A stretch of 64,000 nt of DNA from Periplaneta americana (GCF_040183065.1 NC_091117.1:100753001-100817000); one strand, 5' to 3'; positions 10,758 to 21,681 are shown, counted from the stretch's first letter. Notes: a model not told the origin generated them from the letters alone. Made by a program: numbers and translations.

Positions 10758-11686
10758 CTACGTTTCTGTATGGAACAATATTTTTCATTTGGTGTTTGCG
10801 TACAAAGTTATTTTGAGTGGTCAAGATAAATGGGACACCTACATTTATAGTGAAAGGTGCTGTAAGTAATATCTGAAACGAAAATGTATCTTAATATTTT
10901 ATGTTTCTGAATCGACAACGAATAAGAAAGCAGCATCTTTCACTAAACTATATTCTAGGCAAGCATAAGATTTGTATGAATTTGCTTGAGAATACCTCTT
11001 TTCATTATCGTATTCTCTTTTGGGGAACTGAAACATTACCACAATGTCACAAGGGGATGCAATTCATGAACACTCGTCTCTTTAACATCACTCTCTGTCA
11101 AATCATCCTCGAATTCTAGAACACTTTCAGATTCAGAGACCTCAAGCGATTTTCTTTTTTCAAGTAGCAGTTCTCTCAAAGAAGTCTGAAGCCCGGGCCC
11201 AACATTTAAAAGATGCTTGCTTATTAAAGATTATTTTTCATTTTCGGAAAGAAAGTCCTAAAGATTGAGCTTAGGCCTTTCTAATAGAAAATTTGATTCA
11301 CTTTATCATAATGAACATTTTATTCCATTAGATCTATTGTATGGTTCAGCACAAGGAAATGAATGAAATTATACTTGAAAATCATAGAGGATACTGAAAT
11401 CTATAAATATAATTTGATACCCATGTGTTGATTCAACACCGTCGAAAATGGTCTATTTGCTATTGTCGCAACAATGTGCTGAAATATAAACACTTATCAG
11501 TTCACAACTGTGATTAGCAGACGTACCGAAGGCTTGAAACAGAAATTACTAAAATGGCAGCCTGAAAAATGCTCGATAATAATAATTAAAAAAAAACGAT
11601 TCTCGCATTATCGCTTTATAATACACTTTTGCAAGATCACACGCAGCCTATCTATTATTAGAAGTTACACGTCATTCTTTAGAGTG
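10758..11686. other. Mostly non-coding; one coding-like stretch on the minus strand
   Basis: From about 11225 down to a stop at 11036 the minus strand stays open without ATG and reads SKHLLNVGPGLQTSLRELLL, EKRKSLEVSESESVLEFEDD, LTESDVKETSVHELHP. The acidic composition is more protein-like than its surroundings. I do not recognise it. It may be a remnant of a transposon-encoded C-terminal tail. The rest shows nothing. Confidence 0.3.
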
Positions 11687-11694
11687 GTCTCAGC

Positions 11695-12465
11695 CATAGG
11701 CGGAGAGAGAACAGTTTCCATGGGGGAGGGGGTAAAGCAAAACCACAGAATCCCGATATAATAAGGTTATGGGGGACATTATTTACCTTCTCCCCCGTTG
11801 TACCTTGACCGTGGTACAGTATATCGGAATACGATCATTAATGAAGGTATTTTCGGGAGGCATATTTCTTACAGTGTTACATCCATATCCGCGATGTTTC
11901 AGACCAAGTTGTATAAGGCTAGAACTGTAGGTCTACTACAAATTATAACAGGACATAACTTAAAACAATCTCTATATTTCTCTGTCATACACACTACGTA
12001 AGTGCTAACAGAAACTTTTTTTATCTGAAGCTTACCTTCCTGAAGATATCATATGAAATGTAAATTCTAATTATTTTACTTAATCTCTCGTCTTTAAGTT
12101 TACACACTATACCAGGATCACTTTTCTTTTTTCTGCATTGTTCAGCAGTATGCTATTCATATTTCTCCAAGTGGCGGCCTGAACATCTGCAGACTTCTAA
12201 CACGTGAGTACAGGCTGTTACAAAAGAAACATTACAGTGCTTCCATTCCCCAAATGAAGTATAGAAGTTACTATACATTTAGAAATTTAACATAAATATT
12301 ATAGTCCAGACACATGATCTGAAGATGATCGTCAATTTAAGCACAGAAACTTTAGCAAAAAACATCTTTTCAATTCAATATTTTCTAATATTAAAAGAAA
12401 AAAAAAAGAGTTCAGACAAGTTTGGGGGGGGCAGTGCTCCCATGCCTCCCATAACTCCGCCTATG
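11695..12465. mobile_element. Non-autonomous hAT element with perfect 8-bp TSD
   Basis: The ends are CATAGGCGGAG and CTCCGCCTATG (11-bp TIR). They are flanked by identical 8-bp copies of GTCTCAGC at 11687-11694 and 12466-12473. The 8-bp target duplication and the CA...TG ends are hAT hallmarks. The 771-bp interior has no transposase and has G/C tracts near both ends. Confidence 0.85.
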
Positions 12466-12473
12466 GTCTCAGC

Positions 12474-12828
12474 GAATAGAGAGTAATAAGAATGGACACA
12501 GCGAAATTCCAGGTTGTTTTTTTTTGTGCATGCGTTAGTTTAGCTTTAACTGGCAAATCTGCTAAAAGGTATGTCTTACATAAGAACTGCAACAATTAAC
12601 ATATACAATTTTTAACAAAACAGTTTAAGTAGTTATAACTTATTTTGAAAGATCTACAATAAAACTTTAGAAGAATATAGATGTCAATGGAATACCTGTA
12701 CGAAATTCAATTAAAATGATACTCCTTTAACGATGCGTAAAATAAATAAACTTTGAAAGAATCTCTCTTAACTTAGAACTACATTTAATTCATCATTAAT
12801 CTACACATAATTAAACGCGTTTAACACT
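12474..12828. other. No feature recognised
   Basis: AT-rich spacer between the hAT element and the Harbinger-like remnant. Confidence 0.5.
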
Positions 12829-13018
12829 AATGCCCGTGTGCACCATTCTTGATTAAAATTTGACGATGGTTAAGGCGGCACTTGACCATCTTCAACGCCA
12901 ATTTGCGGAGTATCAATCTCGAACAAAGTTAAACAAGCGAGTTGACGATGATCAAATTTGATCACGGGTGTGGGACCGATTATCTTGAATTGAACATGGT
13001 CAAGTCGAGAAAACCAAA

Positions 13019-13123
13019 ATGGCGGCACGATTTGACGTACTTGATGGAATTGAAGATGAAATGATGCATCTTGAACACGCAAATCACTGCGAAAATAACA
13101 GAATTGGTGTTATTGTAGAAAGA
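13019..13123 (+). pseudogene. Harbinger-like transposase, first exon
   Basis: ATG at 13019 in the context CCAAAATGG opens MAARFDVLDGIEDEMMHLEH followed by 15 more residues. It ends exactly at a consensus donor (AGA|GTAAGT). Insect HARBI1-like transposases often begin MA.RF..... with a short first exon, so this is inferred to be exon 1 (35 codons). No later catalytic exon (HTH_Tnp_4 or DDE_Tnp_4 domains) is present before the element ends, so the gene is decapitated. Confidence 0.5.
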
Positions 13124-13440
13124 GTAAGTTTGTAGATGAATAATAAAAATGTTTTTTTTTTCTCAAAATAGACTAATGTGTTATATATGTTTCTGCTTTG
13201 GAAGATCGGGACTTTACTTGAGGACAAAATATTATTTAGGCCTAACTGTCCAATTTTGTTAACATAGTAATAAAATAGTTATTCTATGCCGGTAATAATA
13301 TAGTAAAACTAAATGACCATTTTGTAGAATGCGAGATTATCACTTATTAGCTATAGATTTGCCGTTTGAAACTATTAGCACCTACCTACATGAGTACATG
13401 ACGTTTTGGACAATTAGGCTATTTATGCTTGAATTAAGAG

Positions 13441-13612
13441 AAATTCCAACCTTGTGAACACAAAATAAGTGGATAAAATTCAGAACAAGGATACTTTCCT
13501 TTCCCTCTTACTCCAAAATTCCAACCTTGTGCACACAAAATAAATTGGCACCAAAAACTTCCTTTTCGTATGCATGACGATGCGTATTCGACATACACAG
13601 ACGAATTGCTTT

Positions 13613-13666
<54 letters not shown>

Positions 13667-13845
13667 GTTAGCGAGGTATTCGTAAACTGAAATTTCCCGA
13701 ATAAATTATTGGCACTGAAATGTGTCTTTTCGTAAGTAAGATGATGAGCATTCGACAAACACATACAAATCTGCTCTTTTTAGTAGCCTATTTCAAGATA
13801 ATTGTCAGTGAGGTATCCGTATACTGAAATTTTCCCAATTATTAT
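13441..13845. repeat. Diverged direct repeats within the Harbinger remnant
   Basis: AATTCCAACCTTGTG recurs at about 13442 and 13508. A longer unit (GCACT/C..AAA..TTTTCGTA..ATGA.GA..TTCGACA ... ATAATTGT.AG.GAGGTAT.CGTA.ACTGAAAT) occurs at about 13537-13705 and again at 13711-13840. Tandem duplication of 130-170 bp. Confidence 0.65.
13616..13664. repeat. (TA)n microsatellite
   Basis: About 24 TA units inside the first copy of the direct repeat and absent from the second. Confidence 0.95.
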
Positions 13846-13873
13846 CAATAATATGAAATAACCACTGTATAAA

Positions 13874-14083
13874 TTACATTACAAATGATGTGGAATTATG
13901 TAAACACGTATAACTCATGTTGAATTGTGAGGTTAAATCCAACCAGGTAGCCTGCTTTTCTCTTAGAGAACTTCCGTCAGTACTTTTATTCTCTAATATG
14001 GATACAGAATTGCTGAGGAGATCTGAAAGAATTCCCACTTCGAACTGTGAGAAGTTGGGTGCTCTTTTCTTTTTTTCTTCCAT
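13874..14083 (-). pseudogene. Myb/SANT-like DNA-binding domain, Harbinger accessory ORF (first exon)
   Basis: From ATG at 14083 the protein reads MEEKKKRAPNFSQFEVGILS ... ENKSTDGSSLREKQATWLDL then TSQFN. It has the K..NF...E...L..LV ... I......D......K...W..L...FN pattern of the Myb/SANT-like domain (MSANTD3/Myb_DNA-bind_5 group). This is the usual second gene of PIF/Harbinger transposons, where it helps bring the transposase to DNA and the nucleus. The similarity stops after FN, where the intron would start, so only the first exon is left. It points toward the transposase exon at 13019. Confidence 0.6.
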
Positions 14084-14456
14084 GATTATTGAAACTTATT
14101 ATTTGAAAACTACGAGGATGTTTGAAGCAGTCCGACAAACAAAAGTGAAGCGATAATTGACAGTGTGTGTTCGTTCGCTGTTTTATACGCGGTAACCTAG
14201 CGCTCAGATGATTCTTCTCAATTGAGCGTACCGTCAGCTGACGGTACTGACTTGATCGAGGGAAAATATCGGTGCACCGCATCTGTAACTTGATCATTGT
14301 CAAGAATTAACCATGTTTCCGTGATTGCTGATAAACGGGCTAGATGATCGAGAATTGTACATTATTGGTTAATTCAAAGGCGTACAGGGATTCCAGAAGG
14401 GATGCGCAACCCCCACCTAGAACCCCACTAGCGCTTCCTTATGTCCCACGTAGATA

Positions 14457-15376
14457 CGAGGGGGATCCAGGAAATAACCACCGTTTTGTTGTAATAATTA
14501 AAAATATATATATTTATTTGAAAAAACAAAGTCTGTTACATAACTGAAGCTTCCTTTACTTCTCTACATAATCACCACCTACATTTAAACATTTGTCGTA
14601 TCTGTTCACTAGCTTTAGAATTCCCGTGTTATACTCCTCTGCCGCCAGTTCATGAAGCCAGGTGTTCACTGTCTTCTTCAACTCTTCATCACTTCCAAAA
14701 CGCGTACCACCCAGAAAGTCTTTCAGCTTAGTGAAAAGGTGAAAATCGCTAGGAGCAAGGTCTGGACTATAGGGTGGATGGTCAAAGATTTCCCAACCGA
14801 ATTGATCCAGCAATTCTCGAGTTGAAGCAGCAGTGTGCCGGCGGGCACAGATTTTGTGGTAGCCAAGATATTGCGACACAATTTCACCAAGCAAAGAACG
14901 AGAAATGTCAGGAAAGGCAATATGCAATTCGTCGAGTGATGTGCGCCTGTCTTGCAAGATTCTGTCGTTCACTTTATTCTTCAGGTCTTCTGTGATGAGT
15001 GATGGGTGTCCGGGTCGAGTTTCATCGTGGACATTTGTTCGCCCATTGTTGAACATTTCGCACCATTTTCTCACATTTCTTTCATTCATTACAGTATCAC
15101 CATACACTTCTTTCAATTGCCGGTCAATTTCTGCAGGTTTCAAAAGTCGGGCATTCAAAAATCGAATCACACTCCTCACCTCACAGTCGACGGGATTATC
15201 AATCACGTCGTTCATTTTGAAGTAACACAAAATGCACACTGGCGACTTGTTGCAACCAGTACTCACAACATTATGAGAACACATGTTAAGGAAGCCAGTT
15301 GACCTTCAAAAAAGGAAGGGGAGTCAGCTGCGCGGCGGGTATGCGCGAACGGTCGTTATTTCCTGGATCCCCCTCG
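14457..15376 (-). mobile_element. Internally deleted mariner with intact TIRs
   Basis: The ends are inverted repeats starting CGAGGGGGATCCAGGAAATA (about 29 bp, one mismatch seen). Each is flanked by TA (14455-14456 and 15377-15378). The total length is 920 bp against about 1.3 kb for an autonomous element. Clean TIRs and an open ORF suggest a recent insertion. Confidence 0.92.
14556..15284 (-). CDS. Mariner transposase with in-frame deletion of the catalytic core
   Basis: A 242-codon ORF reads from ATG 15284 to a stop near 14556. The conventional start is probably the second Met (residue 24, about 15215). Residues 30-148 carry the two helix-turn-helix DNA-binding region and linker (VRSVIRFLNARLLKPAEIDR, NVRKWCEMFNNGR, DETRPGHPSL). 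Residues 149-242 resume at HTAASTRELLDQFGWEIFDH, then PPYSPDLAPSDFHLF (third catalytic Asp, residue 180), and end RYDKCLNVGGDYVEK. The segment with WVPH, the first Asp (DETW) and the second Asp (QDNA) is missing, and the reading frame is preserved. It cannot catalyse transposition but could still bind the TIRs if expressed. Confidence 0.85.
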   Translation of the reverse strand: MCSHNVVSTGCNKSPVCILCYFKMNDVIDNPVDCEVRSVIRFLNARLLKPAEIDRQLKEVYGDTVMNERNVRKWCEMFNNGRTNVHDETRPGHPSLITEDLKNKVNDRILQDRRTSLDELHIAFPDISRSLLGEIVSQYLGYHKICARRHTAASTRELLDQFGWEIFDHPPYSPDLAPSDFHLFTKLKDFLGGTRFGSDEELKKTVNTWLHELAAEEYNTGILKLVNRYDKCLNVGGDYVEK

Positions 15377-15542
15377 TACTTCATGTTGTGTTCGAGTTTC
15401 GTGCTCAGATCCCTATACACGAGCCCTTAGTTTTCTTTACACATCGCTGTACAAAGCACTGACAAGAATAGTATTGTTGCAGTGAATTACTGCGGAAACG
15501 ATTTTAATTCTCGATTCCCTTGAAATTAGAGTTCGAAGCAAG

Positions 15543-15656
15543 ATGGCTATGATCTTGCCATTTTATTGGTTATTCAGTAGCCTCAATTACTGCTGCTGCT
15601 TATTCTATACTTTGCGGCTGCGCAGAGGAGTTTACACTGTGGCAATACTGCTCTTG
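15543..15656 (+). CDS. Candidate first exon of a small insect membrane protein
   Basis: ATG at 15543 (AGCAAGATGG, good context) opens 38 codons ending at a strong donor (TTG|GTGAGTA). The peptide is hydrophobic with a Cys cluster and a basic turn: MAMILPFYWLFSSL, YCCCLFYTLRLRRGVYTVAI, LLL. It resembles the start of insect four-pass membrane proteins of the DUF4728/pasiflora type, which begin with Cys-rich ...LR.G......L. No second exon was found downstream, so this is a hypothesis. If right, it would be a host gene whose first intron runs into the repeats after 15.7 kb. Confidence 0.3.
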
Positions 15657-16056
15657 GTGAGTATTTTTTGTGCTGTACACTGTATGAAGCAGATGATTCT
15701 GAAACTGCAGATTTTTAATAGCGATTGCTTTAATATTGATCACTGATCTTCCTCAATTTTAGTCCGGATCAGCTTACTTAATACCCGAAGGGTGAAACCT
15801 AACCATTTTCCTCTGTTACCGGTACTATATATGCTAGTGGATTATAATCATTTTCCAGCTCTCAGATTGAATTTCCTTTTACCAACTTCGTTTCGAATTT
15901 CGGGTACTGAAAAATACTACAACTGGCAGTTATTTTCTGTTATGTTGACAGCAATAATTTCTGTTTGCACTGAAGGAAACTGATGAAAATGCAAGTACCT
16001 AAGCTTGTGAATTAATAATTAATTAGTAATACCGGTATTAATATTAATATCAATAT
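15657..16056. other. No feature recognised
   Basis: AT-rich. It would be intron sequence if the preceding exon is real. Confidence 0.4.
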
Positions 16057-16066
16057 ACAATTCAGT

Positions 16067-16427
16067 AGGGATGAAGTTACAGGAGATTGGAGAAAGTTAC
16101 ACAATGCAGAGCTGCACGCATTGTATTCTTCACCTGACACAATTAGGAACATTAAATCCAGACTTTTGAGATGGACAGGGCATGTAGCACTATGGGCGAA
16201 TCCAGAAATGCATATAGAGTGTTAGTTGGGAGGCCGCAGGGGAAAAGACCATTGGGGAGACCGAGACGTAGATGGGAAGATAATATTAAAATGGATTAGA
16301 GGGAGGTGGAATATGATGGTAGAGACTGGATTAATCTTGCTCAGGATAGGGACCAATGGCGGGCTTATGTGAGGGCGCCAATGAATCTCCGGGTTCCTTA
16401 AAAGCCAGTAATTAAGTAAGTAAGTAC
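16067..16427 (+). mobile_element. 5'-truncated LINE (3' end only) with 10-bp TSD
   Basis: It matches the last ~110 codons of the LINE at 23181-24704 and ends in the same (AAGT)n tail. It is flanked by direct copies of ACAATTCAGT at 16057-16066 and 16428-16437, the variable-length target duplication left by target-primed reverse transcription. Confidence 0.9.
16070..16400 (+). pseudogene. Reverse transcriptase C-terminus of the truncated LINE
   Basis: Readable as EVTGDWRKLHNAELHALYSS ... RLLRWTGHVA ... RPQGKRPLGRPRRRWEDN, then a stop where Met-Asp-Leu is expected (ATGGATTAG), and ending RAPMNLRVP. A frameshift lies near GCACTATGGGCG. This is the C-terminal region found downstream of the RT domain in this LINE family. 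Confidence 0.85.
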
Positions 16428-17360
16428 ACAATTCAGTTCTGTTGCGTTGTGATTCCAATTCAACTCTATATTCAGGTAAGTGTAGTAGAAGAAATAGCTT
16501 ATAGACCTACTTGATATGAAACGTGGACATATATTTCACATTTTAACGAATTTATTTCGTGTTTAGATTTTTATTAAAATTCCAAGAGAGGAATAGCGAC
16601 TTCTCCAAGAAATAAAGTGTAAGTACCGTAGTTTCCCCTAACTATGGTCCACATTTTTCACATTTTTCTTTGTATATTCAGTACTATTCATCCAGATTAA
16701 GAGAAATTTTAGCTTCAGACTCTTGTAAGTGTATATTAAATAAATATTGACATATGTGTTTGAAATTATTTAATTACAATTGTTAAAAAAATAATAAGCA
16801 TTGGTACATAGTTGTATTCTGAGTTGTCCAATTATGGTCCACTCATTCATTTATGCTTGAAAGCATGAATGGACTATAGCTGGAGCTGTAATTATTCGTA
16901 AATCAATACATTGAGTTTCTAATTTAAGGGTAGAAACATAATCTAGCACAGAAATATTAAAAATAAATTAAAAGTACATGGATTCTTTTTATTATTACAC
17001 ATTGCATAAACACATACGTAATAATCAAATGAAATCTGAAAGTAATTTTCCTGCAATTATGAACAACTACACTCACCGCCAAGAAAACCGGGACACCTAA
17101 AGTTTCTCAATTTTTTTATGAGGTGAGAATCAGGAAACCCATTATGAAATGAAGAAAACATTGCTTCCCAGAAAAAAAAAACTCTTTTTTTATTATCACT
17201 TGCGCTATTATTTTCAACGCCAAACAATGAATATAATTAAATTAAAAAATGGTATCAATTTTCTTCCAAATGTTCAACTGATTTTGTGGCCACCCAGATG
17301 TTACTAATAGCGGGCATTGCCTCTTCGTGACTGTTACCATTCGCCGACTCAACCCTTTGA

Positions 17361-18312
17361 TCAGATTCTGGATGTCAGTCTGGTCGATTCTATTCCATTC
17401 CATTCTTTGCTTAGAACATTTAGGAGCTGCTGTAAATTGCTGTGAGGAGTTAGACGACTTCTAACCCACTTTCCTAGCATTCTCCACACATGTTCAATAG
17501 GGTTTATATCAGGACGTCTTGCTGGCCATGCAATCCTATTCAATCCAATGTTATGAAGGAACTCATCCACGATTTCTGTAGCATGAGGGCGAGCATTGTC
17601 ATGCATTAACAGGAACTTTTCACCAATAAGTGAGGCATATGGTACCACATGTTAAATCAGACCTTCTTCGATGTATCTTGGAGCAGTCAAAGCACCTCCA
17701 TTAATGAAAACAAGTTCTGTGTCAGCTTCATACGAAATGCCATCCCATACCATTACTGATCCACCTTGGAAACTGACACGAGAACTGAAGGTACATTAGA
17801 AAAACGTTCTCCTTCTCTTCTCCACACTCTTTCACGTCCATCTGTAAACTAAATCTCGATTCATCTGTGAAGAGAACTCGTCGCCACAACCCCAGGATCC
17901 AATTAGCATGATTGTGAGTAAACCGTAATCGTTCAACATGATGTTGCTGGAGCAATTCTGGGCCTTTAGCTGGTCTTCTGGAATTTAGTCCACATTCATC
18001 CACACGTCTTCTTACAGTTCTCTTACTCACGTTAACTTATCTTATTTTCTGGAAGGCTCTTCTGGTCTCAATAGCTGTGGAATGGCGATCTCTTCATGTG
18101 TTTAGGGCAATAAAATGGTCGTCACGATCCGACGTTACTCGTTTTCTCTCTGAACTGGGTCTCCTGGAATAACCTCATGTCTCTCTAAAGCGATGGCACA
18201 CTCGTTGTACGGTCGATAGAGGAATCCCAAGAATTGCAGCCACATAACGCTGACTATTCCCATCTTCTATCAATGCAGCCGCTTTTGCTGAATGGGTAGG
18301 ACTTAGTGACAT
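17361..18312 (-). pseudogene. Tc1 (DD34E) transposase, broken
   Basis: It starts at ATG 18312 (MSLSPTHSAKAAALIEDGNS ... STVQRVCHRFRET) with the N-terminal HTH. It continues SKRTVRRRVDECGLNSRRPA and LWRRVLFTDESRF (first Asp). After frameshifts it reads EKFLLMHDNARPHATEIVDE (second Asp) and WPARRPDINPIEHVWRMLGK (the Glu of DD34E). Stops are present after RET, near 18088 and in the central part, and the frame changes around 17730 and at the C-terminal end (LTSRI). All three acidic residues are present but the gene is not translatable as a whole. Confidence 0.9.
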
Positions 18313-18585
18313 TTGTATACAATTAAGTACTTCAATACTCCCTCAAAAGAGCTTACCAGTCTGTAGACTTTTTCACCTTAGCTTGAAATGAGTCCGAGAA
18401 GTTTACACACAATATTACAAGAAGAACGAATCTTTTTTCAGATCATTGTTGGCTATTACGCATTCATTATTACTTTGTTACGTATCACAAAATAAATGAA
18501 TAACTAAATGAACCTCAGCACACCTATAATTATTTTAAAAATCCTACTATTTTTTAAAATTTTAAAGAAAATGTAGTTGGTCCGG

Positions 18586-18609
18586 TTTTTTTTTTTTTTT
18601 TTTTTTTTT
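18586..18609. repeat. Poly(T) tract
   Basis: 24 consecutive T, a poly(A) on the minus strand close to the Tc1 right TIR. Confidence 0.95.
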
Positions 18610-19215
18610 GCCGGTGAGTGTATATTAAGGAACAAAAGTACGGTATCAAAATAAACTAACACATTCTTAGCAAATGCAAATAAATTCACTGATAATGTTT
18701 ATACTGAGAACTACATTCAGTAGGCTTATTTTGATTCTTTGAATCTCCACTTTTCTTGTAATTCTGAAATTGAAAATAGATCTCTCTTTTTCGAGACGCA
18801 TATCGGGGGTTTAGAGTCATAACAGCGTATCTACAAAATTGGCCATTTTGACATATCTACATCATTACTGACTTGGGGAACCAATCTATTTAATGACAAA
18901 ACAGCGGAACGTCTATCTTTAACCGTTACGGAGATAGTGTGCTGCGTATCTACAAATGCACGTGATTATTTAATGTCAGAACAACGAATCTCTTTATACA
19001 TTAATTTGACTCCATATATTACGCTATGGTGTTGAATGTCAAAACAGCGTATGTGTGGATCCGTTGTTTTGTCTCTAAATGCGTATCACTTATTTTCAGA
19101 TACGAAATCATAATACAGAGTATCTGCATCCTTATATTCACTAACTGTTGGCGTAATCCTTGAAATAAAGGATTTTAAAAATTATTGTTATCCCTAGTGC
19201 ACTCCAATTCTACAT

Positions 19216-19440
19216 ATTGTCGACCTGGTTGCCGAGTTGGTATAGCGCTGGGCTTCTATGCCCAAGGTTGCGTGTTCGATCCCGAGCCAGGTCGATGGCA
19301 TTTAAATGTGCTTAAGCGCGACAGGCTCATGTCAGTAGATTTACTGGCATGTAAAAGAACTCCTGCGGGACAAAATTCCGGCACATCCAGCGACGCTGAT
19401 ATAACCTCTGCAGTTGCGAGCGTCGTTAAATAAAACATAA
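19216..19440 (+). repeat. tRNA-derived SINE (family B)
   Basis: The plus strand has GAGTTGGTATAGCGCTGGG (A box) and GGTTGCGTGTTCGATCCC (B box), then the same body and CGTCGTTAAA end as the copy at 10541-10757. It is inserted inside the class II element. Confidence 0.85.
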
Positions 19441-20135
19441 CATTTAACATTTATACATATTATCGGTACTTTCAGTCATGCAAAGATACCGTTCAATGAA
19501 CTTGTGCTGAGCAATCGATGTGTTTTTTTAGAGGAATAAAAATTCTTAAACTCCAGAAAAATGAAAAATGTGTTACTGAAGACAATTCAGATTCATTAAC
19601 TTCCGCAATGCCTTTTCAACGTTAAGGACCAATACTGAAGTCTGCAATGGTAAGATTATATACCGGTAATGTTGTTTCATTACTCGTCGTTAATATTCAA
19701 TTTTAGAATTTTGATAAAATCAACAGATGTCAAGTGCGTTATAATTGCTTATAAACCATTTTACTTAAAAATTAGTCACTACGTACATACTTCAAATCAA
19801 AATTATCCCTTTATGCACATTCAGAAAATTACGGCCATATTCCATAATCTGAAAGTTCAGAATATCTACCAAAGGCAAATCAATTGCTGGACGGTCAGTT
19901 AAACAGAAAGATTGTTCAAAATGTATAACGAAATGCAATTTCAAATTTATTCAGGCTGAGTGGCTACCAATTCATGAAGAATTTTGGAATTTAAATGACA
20001 CAGATAATCAGATTTTAACCAAAGGTAGATGGTGAAAAATGGTAAGTCTGTCAGGCATAGTTTCTTGCAACACTCGATTTGCCTGAATCGTTCACACATG
20101 AAATGCTGTATGTATAAAAGGAATGAACATTATAT

Positions 20136-21374
20136 AATTTCGAGAGATCAAAGAGGTCAGCACAAACCAGCTTGCCTAAGTCAGATGCTGTAATGGAAGG
20201 AATTACATTTCATATTAATGATTTTCCAAAAATAATATCACATTATGCCTGAAAATATTCAGAGAAAGAGTACTTGCCTCATTAGTTAAATCGTAGGAAA
20301 ATGTTCAAACTGTACATTGAAAAATGTGAAAATGATGGCATAACTACTGAAAAGAATAATTTTATCGAAATATATTCACAACACAGAATTTAACTTGCCC
20401 TTCCATTTGCCTAAAATGATTTGTGCGATACATGCTACAGATTTTCTCATATGAATGCCACAGGCAAAGAAATTCACTGTCGAGGTCAGAATGCTCACAA
20501 TGAACAGAAATGTTCAGCGAGGGCTAGAAAAGACAACATTGATGCGGAAGCTGCAACTGGAAATCCATTTAGCTGAATTTGATCTGGAGGCTGTCTGCTA
20601 CTGTCGCAAAACAGATGCTAAAGCATTATTTTATCGGCGAAGATTGGCTGTGTACAACTTAACTGTATACAATAAATTTTCTGTAGAGAAGTCACATGTT
20701 ATGTGGAGTGAAAGAACTGCCAAACGTGGATCTGCAGAAGTTGCTTCATGTCTTTTTAATTTCCTACAAAAATGCAGATGGTAAGGAATGGAATTCCTTT
20801 TTCAAAACATGCGGTGGGCAAACCAGAAATATAAAATATGTCTGTTATGTTTCTGCATGCTGTTGGGCATCTTGACATCCCTTTAATCAATTATATGTCC
20901 TTTGAGTCAGGCCATAAATAGAGTACGACTCTGATCATGTCTCAGTAGAGAAAAGAACAAAATTATTTCACATGGGATGATTCACTATTGTCAGAATGAC
21001 AAACAAAAAAAAACCATATAATTAAAATTCAGCATGTACCGAATTTTTCAGAACTGAGGCGCTACATGAGAAAGGACAGAAAAGTTTTCAGTGACGTAAA
21101 TAATGTCAATTGGCTCAAGATGGCTTGGTTTCAGTACAAGAAAGAAGACTTAGAATACACTTATTTTAAAAACAGCAACAGGACTTCTCAAGAATTTGAG
21201 TTTAGAAGAATACTAATCCGCAGAACTAAACCAAGAATGCGAGATTCTTTTACACTTCAGCCTTTGTTTTCTTCTCCAGTTCCTATTCAGAAACAAAAAC
21301 TTAAAGATCTTCTGGATCTACGCTATATGAGGATTATTCCTGACCAGTATCACCACAATGCTATAAGTAATTAA
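20136..21374 (+). pseudogene. Transposase-like protein of the 18.8-22.2 kb element
   Basis: With frame changes the plus strand reads KRGQHKPACLSQM ... GITFHINDFPKIISHYA, KEYLPH ... KMFKLYIEKCENDGI, LPFHLPK-DLCDTCYRFSHM (20136-20460). The open frame 20455-20784 gives LYNL-type NLTVYNKFSV ... VMWSERTAKRGSAEVASCL, followed by FFKTCGGQTRNIKY. The frame 21066-21374 ends LFSSPVPIQKQKLKDLLDL and PDQYHH. I know this arrangement (SHY..EYLP..CD.C ... W.E..A.RGS.EIASCL ... S..CGGQ.RN) from insect repeat ORFs annotated only as uncharacterised. The superfamily is not certain. Multiple stops; inactive. Confidence 0.6.
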
Positions 21375-21479
21375 TAAATAATGTTACAGACGGGAAAGAA
21401 GCGAAAGTTAATGATGATAATGATGATAATCAGCAATGTGATGCACTTGGAGAGCTATGATAAGTAGAGAAATCCGGTT

Positions 21480-21633
21480 AAGAAAGCCAGCTATAACGGC
21501 TAGTAGGGGGACCATCGTGCTAACCACACGATACCTCTATTTTAGTTAGATTCCACCTCTGCTTAAGCATCTGTACTTGAGGCCCGCAGCTGGCTGGTCG
21601 GTCTGGACCCTTAAAGTGCTGTAGCGCTACCAA
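21480..21633 (+). repeat. SINE fragment (family A), body only
   Basis: Reverse complement of the body of the SINE at 4459-4798 (CAGCTATAACGGCT ... GTGCTAACCACACGATACCT). The tRNA head is missing. Confidence 0.8.

Positions 21634-21680
<47 letters not shown>
21634..21680. repeat. (ATT)n microsatellite
   Basis: Follows directly after the SINE fragment. Confidence 0.95.

Positions 21681-21681
<1 letters not shown>

Larger units (their letters stand above)
12829..14342. mobile_element. Degenerate PIF/Harbinger-like element (borders approximate)
   Basis: It contains a plus-strand start exon resembling the Harbinger transposase N-terminus (13019-13123) and a minus-strand Myb/SANT-like ORF (13874-14083). 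PIF/Harbinger elements characteristically carry these two genes. Both outer edges begin GCCCGT in inverted orientation (12832 and about 14340) and share GGTGCACC. The TIRs and the 3-bp TSD could not be fixed. The middle, where the catalytic exons should lie, is replaced by tandem repeats and a TA microsatellite. Confidence 0.55.
17070..18620 (-). mobile_element. Tc1-like transposon
   Basis: The ends CACTCACCG.CAAGAAAACCGG and CCGG...TTG.CGGTGAGTG are inverted. TA flanks both ends (17068-17069, 18621-18622). 1551 bp is a near full-length Tc1. A 24-base T tract (18586-18609) sits just inside the right TIR. Confidence 0.9.
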
